10,396 bases of DNA from an uncultured Eubacteriales bacterium (lineage in GTDB: Bacteria; Bacillota; Clostridia; Christensenellales; Pumilibacteraceae), in contig USBU01000026.1 of NCBI GenBank assembly GCA_900553005.1, forward strand, positions 1 to 10,396, given 5' to 3'. The notes under the pieces were generated by a model. The model saw only the letters and a list, made by a program, of their open reading frames with translations, did no database searches and had not been told where the DNA came from. Positions 1 through 7,066 of this stretch are shown in pieces. The position numbers were made by a program, and so were the translations under genes. Numbering within the stretch: the stretch's first letter is position 1; the number at the start of each line of letters is the position of its first letter.

Positions 1-23
1 ATATAATCTTTAAATGTGATAAA

Positions 24-52
24 CGTATGATAAAAAAATGTAATTTTGTCAA
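24..52 (-). promoter_or_regulatory. weak candidate promoter reading out of the left edge
   Basis: On the minus strand a perfect TTGACA (47-52) is followed after 17 bases by CATACG (24-29), which keeps only the central ATA of a -10 box. It lies just past the histidine kinase stop codon and would serve a gene beyond the left edge. No terminator hairpin is visible in 1-53, so read-through from the kinase is equally possible. Confidence 0.25.
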
Positions 53-53
53 A

Positions 54-1562
54 TCATGTTTTATTTTTGCGTTTTGACGGCTTGTCGTCCGCTACGGCCG
101 CCGGCGGTAAAGCGTCGGAAGCATACGGCAGACGGAACCAGAAAGTAGAGCCGTTGTTGACAATGGAATCGATACCGTATTCCGCCTTATGAAGAATAAG
201 CAGATTTTTGACTATAGACAGACCTATTCCGCTGCCGACTACCGCGCGCTTTCCCTGGCTGGAGCGGTAATATCTGTCCCAGACCTTATCCCGCTCGGAC
301 GGAGCTATTCCTCTTCCGGTATCGGTTATTTCTGCGCGGACCTTATCGCCTTGACGCAGAACTCGCACCGTAACAAGCTTATCCTCGCCGGTATAACTGA
401 CGGCGTTGCTTATAAGATTGTAGCAAATCTGTTCAACCATGCGCTCGTCGCACATGACGAAGCAATCGTCGTCCGTCTCCACGTTGAACCGATAGCCCTC
501 TCTTTCGGAAAGAATGGAAAACCTTTCCATAACGTTTTTGACCAGCGCCGAAAGGTCCGCTCTTTTCAGCTCGGGCGCGCGAGTGCCGGCTTGCAGCTTT
601 GACAAATCCAATAAATCGTTTACAAGCAGCGTAAGCCTGTCAACCTCGTCTATAATGACGCGGCAGTGCTCGGCGCGCTTTTTCTCGTCCTTACCGGATA
701 TATCGCGTATCATTTCGGCATAAGCCTTGACCATGGTAAGCGGCGTCCTTAAATCGTGGCTCACGTTGGCAAGAAAGTCCCGACGGAGCTTTTCCGTTTT
801 TTCAAGCTCCTGTGACGAATGGTTAAGCGCCTTTGCAAGCTCGTCGAATTCCGCATAGCCCGCAGACTTGAACTCGACGCGCTCGCCCTTGCCCATAAGC
901 TTGGCGGTGGCCGCAAATTCCGTTATGGGACGAGTTATGTTTTTGGAAAGAGCATACGATAATAATACTGAAATTATTACGCAAATACACGTTACTATCA
1001 CAAGCTGATTGGCAAGCAGCGTCGCCGTGGCGTCTATGGGCATCACGACTGCCGCCGAATAAAAATAAACGGTGCCCGCAGACGTAATCTTACTGCAGCC
1101 GACCACATAGGTGTAAGAGTCAAGCTTGTCCCGTCCGACGCGATAGGAAAAGGGCTGGTTTCCGTTTTCCGCCGCCAGCCGGAAATAATCGTCCTCCGGA
1201 AGAAAGCCCGCGGAGGCGTCGTCCACCCACTGACTGGTATCTTCCTCCAGCTGCCAGCTCAGCGGATCCCTGTAAAGCACCAGCTGTATATCGTCCCTGT
1301 CCGCCTCCGAAACGGGAACTCCGCCGTCAATGTAAAACATGACAAACACCATGGAATTGGTGCTTACGGCGCTTTCGACCGCCTGCTTAAAGCCGTCGTC
1401 CACCACTCCGGAGTACCGCCCTACGACAGCGGCGCTTACTCTTTCAAGGTCGCGCTCCTTCATGCGCTGATAATAAGCCTTGAAAAATATGACCTCGGTC
1501 GTCCAAAGCAACGCAAGAATTACTATCGTCATGCCGATAAAGTAAAGCCAGGTGCGGTACAT
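54..1562 (-). CDS. membrane sensor histidine kinase of a two-component system
   Basis: 502-aa sensor kinase that should autophosphorylate on His and pass phosphate to the response regulator encoded just upstream. Seen in order: transmembrane helix about residues 5-27; an extracytoplasmic sensor region of about 150 residues (30-180) of no recognised type; a second membrane helix about 183-206; a HAMP linker from about 207; the H-box with phospho-acceptor His269 in SHDLRTPL; the N-box around Asn386 (NLISNA); the G1 box DTGRGIA (414-420); and the G2 box GSGIGLSI (443-450). All catalytic motifs are intact, and the C-terminus is a short Lys-rich tail. It follows the regulator gene by 47 bp on the same strand, so they are very likely one operon. 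The ATG at 1562 has no good Shine-Dalgarno. In-frame sequence continues upstream without a stop, so a longer form from a non-ATG start cannot be excluded. The sensed signal is unknown. Confidence 0.93.
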   Translation of the reverse strand: MYRTWLYFIGMTIVILALLWTTEVIFFKAYYQRMKERDLERVSAAVVGRYSGVVDDGFKQAVESAVSTNSMVFVMFYIDGGVPVSEADRDDIQLVLYRDPLSWQLEEDTSQWVDDASAGFLPEDDYFRLAAENGNQPFSYRVGRDKLDSYTYVVGCSKITSAGTVYFYSAAVVMPIDATATLLANQLVIVTCICVIISVLLSYALSKNITRPITEFAATAKLMGKGERVEFKSAGYAEFDELAKALNHSSQELEKTEKLRRDFLANVSHDLRTPLTMVKAYAEMIRDISGKDEKKRAEHCRVIIDEVDRLTLLVNDLLDLSKLQAGTRAPELKRADLSALVKNVMERFSILSEREGYRFNVETDDDCFVMCDERMVEQICYNLISNAVSYTGEDKLVTVRVLRQGDKVRAEITDTGRGIAPSERDKVWDRYYRSSQGKRAVVGSGIGLSIVKNLLILHKAEYGIDSIVNNGSTFWFRLPYASDALPPAAVADDKPSKRKNKT

Positions 1563-1609
1563 CAGGCTGCCGCGGGATTTGTTGATATTTTTATCCGTAA
1601 TATCGTCCC

Positions 1610-2272
1610 CTATAACTCTATTTTGTATCCAAGTCCGCGCAAGGTGACTATTTTATCGCGGTATTTGCCAAGCGAGGAGCGCAGCATTTTTATATGCGTG
1701 TCCACCGTCCGGTCGTCGCCGTAAAAATCGTAACCCCAAACGTTGCTTAAAAGCTGCTCGCGCGAAATGGCGATTCCTTTGTTTTCCGCAAGATAAAACA
1801 AAAGCTCGTATTCCTTAGGCGTCATATTGACCTTTTCGCCGTCTACGTAAACGTTTCGTCCGGCCATGTCGATTTCCAGCCCGCCCGAAACTATGGTAGA
1901 GCTTTTCACAGGATTAGCGCGCTTCAATACCGCCCCTATGCGCGCCATAACCTCCTTGGGCGAAAAAGGCTTTGTAACATAGTCGTCGACGCCCACCTCG
2001 AAGCCGAACAGCCTGTCGTACTCCTCCACCCGCGCCGAAAGCATTATAACGGGTACGGAGCTGAATTTACGTATCTCCTTAACGGCGTAATAGCCGTCAA
2101 GCTTGGGCATCATGACGTCCATAATTATAATATCGAAATTACCGGCTTTGGCAAGCTTGACAGCCTGCATTCCGTCCTCGGCCTCGGCGCATTCATGTCC
2201 CTCGAATTCGGCGTATTCCCTTAAAACGGTGCGGATTTTTTCCTCGTCGTCCACAATAAGAATTCTTGCCAT
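1610..2272 (-). CDS. OmpR/PhoB-family DNA-binding response regulator
   Basis: 220-aa response regulator, the normal length for the family. The receiver domain (1-118) has the acidic pocket Asp8/Asp9, the phospho-acceptor Asp52 in IIMDVMMP, the switch Ser79 in MLSA and the conserved Lys101 in TKPF. A winged-helix output domain (about 127-220) carries the typical TPKEYELL, SREQLL and RTVDTHI...LRSSLG motifs and ends in RGLGYKIEL. Phosphorylated by the adjacent kinase, it should dimerise and bind direct-repeat DNA. The start is well supported: AAGGAG lies six bases before the ATG. The gene diverges from an aldo/keto reductase gene, and the 277-bp gap between them holds an operator-like half-site array that may be an autoregulatory target. 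Family membership is certain. The specific regulon (phosphate, envelope stress or other) cannot be read from the sequence. Confidence 0.95.
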   Translation of the reverse strand: MARILIVDDEEKIRTVLREYAEFEGHECAEAEDGMQAVKLAKAGNFDIIIMDVMMPKLDGYYAVKEIRKFSSVPVIMLSARVEEYDRLFGFEVGVDDYVTKPFSPKEVMARIGAVLKRANPVKSSTIVSGGLEIDMAGRNVYVDGEKVNMTPKEYELLFYLAENKGIAISREQLLSNVWGYDFYGDDRTVDTHIKMLRSSLGKYRDKIVTLRGLGYKIEL

Positions 2273-2316
2273 ATATTTCTCCTTAAAAATCGTCCGGATT
2301 GCGCCGGTTTTTATAA

Positions 2317-2322
2317 ATTATA
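2317..2322 (-). promoter_or_regulatory. proximal -10 candidate for the regulator-kinase operon
   Basis: A perfect minus-strand TATAAT 45 bases before the regulator start codon. The position expected for the -35 box reads ATATCC, which is very poor. If used, this promoter would need an activator, and the GTGAAA/TTTCAC array would lie about 55-115 bases upstream of its start point. It is an alternative to the better-formed distal promoter at 2443-2471. Confidence 0.3.
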
Positions 2323-2365
2323 CTCCGCCGTCGCGTACAGGATATTATTAACAGGTGTAAAAACG

Positions 2366-2425
2366 GTGAAATGACCGTATTTTCACTTCCGTCATGCGCA
2401 TTTTCACAAAATTTTCTGTGAAAAT
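2366..2425. promoter_or_regulatory. four-half-site operator-like array (GTGAAA/TTTCAC)
   Basis: Four copies of one hexamer sit in a near-symmetric order: GTGAAA 2366-2371, TTTCAC 2381-2386, TTTCAC 2402-2407 and GTGAAA 2418-2423. Centre-to-centre distances are 15, 21 and 16 bp. The right pair extends to a perfect inverted repeat with 9-base arms, ATTTTCACA (2400-2408) and TGTGAAAAT (2417-2425), with an 8-bp spacer. The two inner copies are a direct repeat two helical turns apart. The array lies between divergent promoters for the two-component operon and the reductase operon. This arrangement suits cooperative binding of a dimeric regulator, possibly the adjacent response regulator. The identity of the binder is inference. 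Confidence 0.5.
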
Positions 2426-2442
2426 ACAATGCGGCCTATCTC

Positions 2443-2471
2443 ATTATACAACCATGGAAAAAATTTTGCAA
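2443..2471 (-). promoter_or_regulatory. probable promoter of the regulator-kinase operon
   Basis: On the minus strand TTGCAA (2466-2471) is followed by a 17-base spacer and a perfect TATAAT (2443-2448). Transcription would begin near 2436 and give a leader of about 165 bases before the regulator ATG. The GTGAAA/TTTCAC array would lie just downstream of the start point, a position typical of repression. Confidence 0.5.
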
Positions 2472-2494
2472 ACAAAACGCGCGCGGTAAAAGAT

Positions 2495-2523
2495 TTGACC
2501 AAACGTTCGGCCGATGATATAAT
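2495..2523 (+). promoter_or_regulatory. promoter of the aldo/keto reductase operon
   Basis: TTGACC (2495-2500), a 17-base spacer and a perfect TATAAT (2518-2523), a strong sigma-A type promoter. The start point would be near 2530, about 20 bases before the ATG, with AGGAG at 2539-2543 as ribosome site. The spacer holds the 8-bp palindrome TCGGCCGA (2507-2514), a possible but short operator. Confidence 0.75.
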
Positions 2524-2549
2524 TATAAAAAAACACTGAGGAGTGCGAC

Positions 2550-3401
2550 ATGAAAAGCTTAACCGACAGATACGCGCTAAACGACGGCCGGTCAATACCC
2601 TGCGTGGGCTTCGGCACATACTTAAGCCGCAGCGGCGACGAATGCTACGACGCCGTGCGCGAGGCAATAAAGACCGGATACAGACACATCGACACCGCGG
2701 CGTTTTACGAAAACGAGCAGTCCGTAGGTCAGGCGATAAAGGACAGCGGCATTAAGCGCGAGGAAATTTTCGTGACGACCAAGCTATGGAACGACGATCA
2801 GGGCTATGACAAAACCATGCGCGCCTTTGAAAAAAGCTATAAAAATCTGGGACTTGATTATATCGACCTTTATCTGATACATTGGCCGATACCAAAGGGA
2901 CGGGAGCACGACTACTTAGCGCTGAACGCCGGAAGCTGGCGCGCTTTTGCAGAGCTGCGCAGTCAGAAGCTTATCCGTTCGATGGGCGTAAGCAATTTTC
3001 TGCCAGAACACATAGACGATCTTATAGCGGCGTCGGACATTACGCCGGCAGTCAATCAGATAGAGCTTCATCCGGCGCTGCCGCAGAACGAAACCGTGAA
3101 ATACTGCGAAAAGCACGGAATAATCGTAGAAGCGTGGCGGCCGATTCTCAAGGGCGAAGCGGATAAAAATCCTCAGCTTGTCTCCGTCGCGGCAAAGCAC
3201 GGCGTAAGCGCGTCTCAGGTGTGTCTGCGGTGGGAGCTTCAGCGAGGAATAGCGCCGCTGCCTAAATCCGTACACGCCGACCGCATCGCGGAAAACGCCG
3301 ATATTTTCGGCTTTGAACTGGACGACGAGGATTTTAAGCTTATTGACAGCATACCGGAGCGCCGCTACGGATCTCATCCGCTGGCCTTCGGCCGCAAATA
3401 A
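2550..3401 (+). CDS. aldo/keto reductase (NADPH-dependent oxidoreductase)
   Basis: 283-aa cytosolic TIM-barrel oxidoreductase that should reduce aldehydes or ketones with NAD(P)H. The catalytic tetrad stands at its textbook positions: Asp48 (HIDTA), Tyr53 (AFYENE), Lys78 (TTKLW) and His111 (LIHWP). The family signatures GYRHIDTA near residue 43, MGVSNF in mid-protein and the cofactor-binding PLPKSV near the C-terminus are present. Length is normal for the family. One residue to note is WRP in VEAWRPI, where many relatives have WSP at a cofactor-contacting loop. The start is fixed by AGGAG six bases before the ATG and a strong promoter upstream. It is the first gene of a two-gene operon with a TPR protein 10 bp downstream. 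The natural substrate cannot be inferred. Confidence 0.93.
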   Translation: MKSLTDRYALNDGRSIPCVGFGTYLSRSGDECYDAVREAIKTGYRHIDTAAFYENEQSVGQAIKDSGIKREEIFVTTKLWNDDQGYDKTMRAFEKSYKNLGLDYIDLYLIHWPIPKGREHDYLALNAGSWRAFAELRSQKLIRSMGVSNFLPEHIDDLIAASDITPAVNQIELHPALPQNETVKYCEKHGIIVEAWRPILKGEADKNPQLVSVAAKHGVSASQVCLRWELQRGIAPLPKSVHADRIAENADIFGFELDDEDFKLIDSIPERRYGSHPLAFGRK

Positions 3402-3411
3402 AGAGGTCATT

Positions 3412-4497
3412 ATGAATAACGAAGAAAAAAACGCCGCAAACGAAACGACCGCGGCTGACAACGACACTAAAGGACTGGATTATCTTACTAGGCTTAGCTA
3501 TGCGTGCGTGGACAGATCGGATTTAAACTACGAGGAAAAACGCAATCTTTTGTTTGCGCTGTATTCTTTCCGCTGTCTTTTTGATACAAAGGAGCTTAAA
3601 CGCCTGTCAAAAACATTGGTAAAATACGGCTGTTCCTTTTACACGACCGACGAAAAAGCCAAAAACTTTGCTCACGTTTACGAAATTGCCGACAACGAGC
3701 GTAAAATCTATAAATTCGACGCCGGCTCTCCGCTTTGGGCGGATAAAATAAAGCGCGGAGAAATCAAAAAGGAAAACGCCTCCGTCCCGGAAAAGCCTAC
3801 GCTGTACGAAACCGCGCTCAAGTGCGTCTCTTTAAGCTCCGCAACCGCCGAGCTGAAAGGACTTTGGCTGGTTTATTTCCCTTATGTTTTTATGATAGGC
3901 GCGCCCGTCGAATACGATCTTTACGACGCGTTAAAACGCGAGCTTCACACACCGGAAGTCTTTGCCGCCGCCAACGACGGAAAATACGCGGACAATATCT
4001 GCTGCACCGTGGCCGAGCTTAACGGCGAGGATCCTTTTATAGCGGACTGGTATCGCCCCTTTATCGAGTGGAAATGCGAAAAAAACGCCAAGGGAATAAG
4101 TCGCGAAACCGCTAAATACCAGCGCGCGCTGGCCTTAGGAGACTATGCCTACGCCATGGCAGGCACGGAAAAGCTGCTTGATTCCTTTCCCGACGACGAG
4201 GAAATACTTTTGCTGAACATTTCCGCGCGCATCTCCTTAGCGCCGTCCGCGGATTTTGAAACGCGCGTAAAGCTGCTGTCGGACAATTTCAGAATAATAA
4301 ACGAAGCTTTTAAAATCCCGCTGAAGAAATATAATTACTTTCTCTACTATCGCGGACTGACGCGGCTGGGCATGAACGATCCCGAAGCCGCCGAAGCCGA
4401 TTTTAAAGCGTGTCTGGAGCTCGATCCGAAATTCGAGCCCGCACTGCTAATGCTTAAAGGAATGGAAAACGCGGAAAATAAATCGCAGGAAAGTTAA
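3412..4497 (+). CDS. TPR-containing protein of unknown function
   Basis: 361 aa, not recognised as a named family. The ATG at 3412 is preceded by AGAGG (3402-3406) and lies 10 bp after the reductase stop. An in-frame start further upstream (3313) would overlap the reductase gene and is rejected. The first 20 residues are polar and probably disordered; there is no signal peptide or clear membrane helix, so a cytosolic location is likely. The C-terminal third looks helical and repeat-like: a TPR-like helix pair around ALALGDYAYAMAGTEKLL, and a convincing TPR near the end (YYRGLTRLGMNDPEAAEADF, then a conserved-looking LDPKFEPAL). The N-terminal two thirds carry no motif I can name. The close spacing argues for co-expression with the reductase. 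A protein-protein interaction role is the most that the TPR supports. Confidence 0.85.
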   Translation: MNNEEKNAANETTAADNDTKGLDYLTRLSYACVDRSDLNYEEKRNLLFALYSFRCLFDTKELKRLSKTLVKYGCSFYTTDEKAKNFAHVYEIADNERKIYKFDAGSPLWADKIKRGEIKKENASVPEKPTLYETALKCVSLSSATAELKGLWLVYFPYVFMIGAPVEYDLYDALKRELHTPEVFAAANDGKYADNICCTVAELNGEDPFIADWYRPFIEWKCEKNAKGISRETAKYQRALALGDYAYAMAGTEKLLDSFPDDEEILLLNISARISLAPSADFETRVKLLSDNFRIINEAFKIPLKKYNYFLYYRGLTRLGMNDPEAAEADFKACLELDPKFEPALLMLKGMENAENKSQES

Positions 4498-4646
4498 CGG
4501 TAAAACGCCGCAAAGGACTTAACCGCCCGGCAAAAATCACGGCGCGGGAAAAAACCATACCGGCCCAAAAAACAGATTACAATACGCTATCTGAAAGCCT
4601 GAATTGTCCCGAAATCGTGAAGCAATAAAATTTTATTACGGAATAT

Positions 4647-4680
4647 AAAAGCCGGCCCGGATTTCACCCGACCGGCTTTT
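4647..4680. terminator. bidirectional intrinsic terminator between convergent operons
   Basis: Nine-bp perfect outer stem, AAAAGCCGG (4647-4655) with CCGGCTTTT (4672-4680). The 16 bases between can form a further short inner stem with one mismatch. A tracts on the left and T tracts on the right make it work in both directions, for the TPR gene from the left and the YdcF/MATE operon from the right. The rest of 4498-4872 shows no gene. An AT-rich palindrome AATAAAATTTTATT lies at 4624-4637. Confidence 0.8.
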
Positions 4681-4872
4681 AACTTAAAAAACAACCGAGA
4701 AAAACTAACGCCCGCACGCAAAAACGACAGACAAATATCAAATGGCTGTCTTTGAGTATGCCTGCGAATATGCAATCGGGTAAAATACAGAAAAACGCAT
4801 TGCATGACAGGCAAAAACGGCGGAATTCTGATTTTTTTACAGCTCCGTCGCTTTTTCAATGCGGAAATATAC

Positions 4873-5490
4873 TCAGAACTCTATAACGTCTATCTGTCCT
4901 TCGTCCACAAGGTCCTTGAGCAGCATTATTTCGTTTTCTACCCGCTCCGAATACGCTTTGTACTCATGCCAATGCTCGCGGCTGCCCTCCGTGCAGCTGC
5001 CCGGATAGCCCGAAATCTGCACCTTTCCAGGTAGATACAGCTTGGCAAGAGCTACGCTGCGCCTTAAGTGAAAGGCCGAAGTAACGACGATAACCCTGTG
5101 CACCGAACGGAAATTGAGCGCGCGCTGAAGCTGAAGCGTGCCGTATATCATATTTTCCTGAGTGGTACGCGCCTCGTTTTCAAGAATAACGGCGCTTGCG
5201 GGCACGCCGGCCTCCTTAAGGAGAAGCGTCATCAGCTCCGCCTCGCTCAGTCTGCCTCTGTCGGAGTCCCAAAGCACTCCTCCGCTGGGCACGATATACG
5301 GCGCGCGACCGGCAAAATACAGGTCGGCAGCCGCCTGACTGCGATCCGGAATTACATCCGGATTTCCGCCGAGAAGCAAAACCGCGTCGCCCTTTAGCCC
5401 GTCGTCCGCATAATCTCCATATACAAGCGCCGTCTTTTTTTCAACCGAAAGAGCTTTAAGCTCCTCCTTACACGTTTCAGATAACAGCAT
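4873..5490 (-). CDS. YdcF-like DUF218 family protein
   Basis: 205-aa soluble DUF218 (YdcF/SanA/ElyC superfamily) protein. Visible signatures: a Rossmann-like first strand ending LLLGG (38-42), a SGG turn (69-71), SEAE (82-85), the conserved ENEARTTQEN block (104-113) and VVTSAFHLRRS (135-145). There is no signal peptide or membrane helix, so it resembles cytosolic E. coli YdcF more than the membrane-anchored SanA or ElyC. Family members have been tied to S-adenosylmethionine binding (YdcF) and to envelope integrity (ElyC, SanA); the reaction remains unclear. The start at 5490 is chosen because AGGAGG (5500-5505) stands nine bases before it and the MATE stop codon ends one base upstream. The open frame extends further upstream inside the MATE gene but without need. 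It is probably expressed only as the second gene of the MATE operon. Confidence 0.88.
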   Translation of the reverse strand: MLLSETCKEELKALSVEKKTALVYGDYADDGLKGDAVLLLGGNPDVIPDRSQAAADLYFAGRAPYIVPSGGVLWDSDRGRLSEAELMTLLLKEAGVPASAVILENEARTTQENMIYGTLQLQRALNFRSVHRVIVVTSAFHLRRSVALAKLYLPGKVQISGYPGSCTEGSREHWHEYKAYSERVENEIMLLKDLVDEGQIDVIEF

Positions 5491-5491
5491 A

Positions 5492-6901
5492 TCAGCCAAC
5501 CTCCTCCCCAGAAGCCTCGCCTTCGCCTGAAGCCTGCAAAGGCAAAGCGGATTGTTCTCTTTTTTTAAGCGTTTTAAAAAACACGCAGGAAAACACCGTA
5601 CCAGCAAGTATTCCGCTCAACGCGTCTATAATCGGCTCGGCGAAAAACGCGGAGAAACTTCCGAAAAACACGGGCAGCAAAGCCGTAAGTCCGATAATCG
5701 TAACTTTGCGGAACATCGAAAGAAACGTGGCTGAACCTATGGCGCCCAGCGCAATCAGAAGATCCACGGCCACATACTGGACGGACAGAATAATTATGCC
5801 CGCAGAATAAACCCGCATACCCTTTACGGCAACCTCGGTCACCGGCGCGCTGTCTGTAAATATCTTGACGAAAAACTGCGGCAGAAACTGAGAAACAACC
5901 GTCATAACAACGGTAAACGCCGCGCAGAGCAAAAACGCGTCAAGCACCGCGCTTTTTACCCGTTTGCTTCTTCTTGCGCCGTAATTAAAGCTTACTACCG
6001 GCTGACACGCCATGGTAAGTCCCCCCATAGGCAAAGTAATCATCTGCATATAGCTTACCACTATGGTGGCGGCCGCAATGTAAACGTCCCCCTCCGCTCC
6101 CGCCGATGACTGAAGCACGGAATTGAGCACTATAAAAAGAACGCTGTCGGTTGCTATGATTATAAACGGCGAAAAACCGAGCTTCATTACTCGTTTTACG
6201 GTGGAAAACGACAATTTCTGAATCTTCAGTCTGACGTCGGCGCGCTTGGATAAACAGAGAAAAAGAACCGCCCAAGCGCAGGATAAAAACTGCGAAATCA
6301 CCGTTGCGACCGCCGCGCCGCGCGCTCCCATGGAAAACGTGAAAATAAACAGCGGATCGAGGGCAACGTTGGCCAGCGCGCCGATCACGACGGTACCCAT
6401 GGCCGTCTTGGAAAAGCCCTGAGCGGTAATAAAATTGTTAAGTCCGACGGACAAAAGCGCAAAAACACTGCCAAGAAGATACACGGTGATGTACTCGTCC
6501 GCATAGCCGATACTGTCGGCGCTGGCGCCAAACGCAAACAACAAATTTTTTTTGAATATCAAAAAGCCCGCCGATAAAACCAAAGATACGATTATCAGAG
6601 AGACAAAGCAATTGAAAACTATTTTCTCGCCCGATTTTTTATCGCCCTCGCCCAGCTTCATAGCCAAAAGCGGAGCGCCGCCAAGGCCGAGCAAAAAACT
6701 GAACGAGGTAATCAACGTGACAATAGGTCCGCAAACTCCCACTCCCGCAAGAGCCAGCTCTCCGTTAGGCATTTTGCTTATGTAAATCCTGTCAACTATA
6801 CTGTAAAGCACATTGACAAGCTGAGCGAGCATCGACGGTATAACGAGCCTCAAAATAAGCGGAAACATTTTATCGTTTCCAAGATCGTTGACTTTTTTCA
6901 T
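5492..6901 (-). CDS. MATE family multidrug/cation efflux transporter
   Basis: 469-aa integral membrane protein of the MATE (MOP superfamily) class, which exports cationic drugs or metabolites using a Na+ or H+ gradient. It has about twelve hydrophobic segments in two six-helix halves, normal for the family. Typical N-terminal sequence is present: PLILRLVIPSMLAQLVNVLY, then DRIYISKM and a glycine-rich LGLGGAPLLAMKLGEGD. In the second half, MACQPVVSFNYGARRSKRV matches the repeated MATE loop motif. The last 20 or so residues are polar (Gly/Glu-rich), and their codons contain the ribosome site of the next gene. The ATG at 6901 has only a weak GGGA ahead of it; a promoter lies just upstream. The substrate is not predictable. 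A DUF3737 gene precedes it and a YdcF-like gene follows it. Confidence 0.94.
   Translation of the reverse strand: MKKVNDLGNDKMFPLILRLVIPSMLAQLVNVLYSIVDRIYISKMPNGELALAGVGVCGPIVTLITSFSFLLGLGGAPLLAMKLGEGDKKSGEKIVFNCFVSLIIVSLVLSAGFLIFKKNLLFAFGASADSIGYADEYITVYLLGSVFALLSVGLNNFITAQGFSKTAMGTVVIGALANVALDPLFIFTFSMGARGAAVATVISQFLSCAWAVLFLCLSKRADVRLKIQKLSFSTVKRVMKLGFSPFIIIATDSVLFIVLNSVLQSSAGAEGDVYIAAATIVVSYMQMITLPMGGLTMACQPVVSFNYGARRSKRVKSAVLDAFLLCAAFTVVMTVVSQFLPQFFVKIFTDSAPVTEVAVKGMRVYSAGIIILSVQYVAVDLLIALGAIGSATFLSMFRKVTIIGLTALLPVFFGSFSAFFAEPIIDALSGILAGTVFSCVFFKTLKKREQSALPLQASGEGEASGEEVG
5500..5505 (-). promoter_or_regulatory. strong ribosome site inside the end of the MATE gene
   Basis: A perfect AGGAGG on the minus strand, nine bases before the YdcF-like ATG at 5490 and within the last MATE codons. 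The TGA stop (5494-5492) is separated from the next ATG by one base, the classic layout for translational coupling. It decides the start of the YdcF-like gene. Confidence 0.85.
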
Positions 6902-6919
6902 TAGCGTATCCCAACTGAT

Positions 6920-6948
6920 ATTGTAACTCTTTTAGCTTAAAAACGCAA
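6920..6948 (-). promoter_or_regulatory. probable promoter of the MATE-YdcF operon
   Basis: On the minus strand TTGCGT (6943-6948), a 17-base spacer and TACAAT (6920-6925). The start point near 6913 leaves a leader of only about a dozen bases. Together with the likely terminator after DUF3737, this suggests that the MATE-YdcF pair is transcribed separately. Confidence 0.55.
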
Positions 6949-7023
6949 CCTGAAAACATTAAACGCATCAATAAATTTATCGCTTTCAAGCGGCAAAAAA
7001 AATTCAGGGCAAACTGATTAAAT

Positions 7024-7066
7024 AAAAACGGTAATACCGGAAGTTAACGCCGCCTTAACCGTTTTT
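7024..7066 (-). terminator. likely terminator of the DUF3737 gene
   Basis: Nine-bp complementary arms, AAAAACGGT and ACCGTTTTT in the minus-strand transcript (7058-7066 and 7024-7032), with a 25-base loop and a U-rich tail. The left arm includes the last DUF3737 codons and abuts the stop codon. The loop is long, so strength is uncertain. Confidence 0.5.

Noticed and set aside
2404..2667. Minus-strand open frame over the reductase promoter and gene start
   Set aside because: Antisense to a clear gene and promoter; Arg-rich shadow of the reductase codons.
3313..3411. N-terminal extension of the TPR protein into the reductase gene
   Set aside because: A ribosome site and ATG at 3412 lie just past the reductase stop. 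The extension only overlaps reductase codons.
4557..4566. Half copy of the DUF3737 promoter palindrome (ATACCGGCC)
   Set aside because: Not symmetric and not near a promoter; probably chance.
4587..4859. 90-codon minus-strand open frame in the gap after the TPR gene
   Set aside because: It spans the bidirectional terminator, has no ribosome site and reads as low-information basic sequence.
5491..5607. N-terminal extension of the YdcF-like frame into the MATE gene
   Set aside because: The ATG at 5490 has a perfect AGGAGG, and the extension would overlap MATE codons by more than 100 bp.
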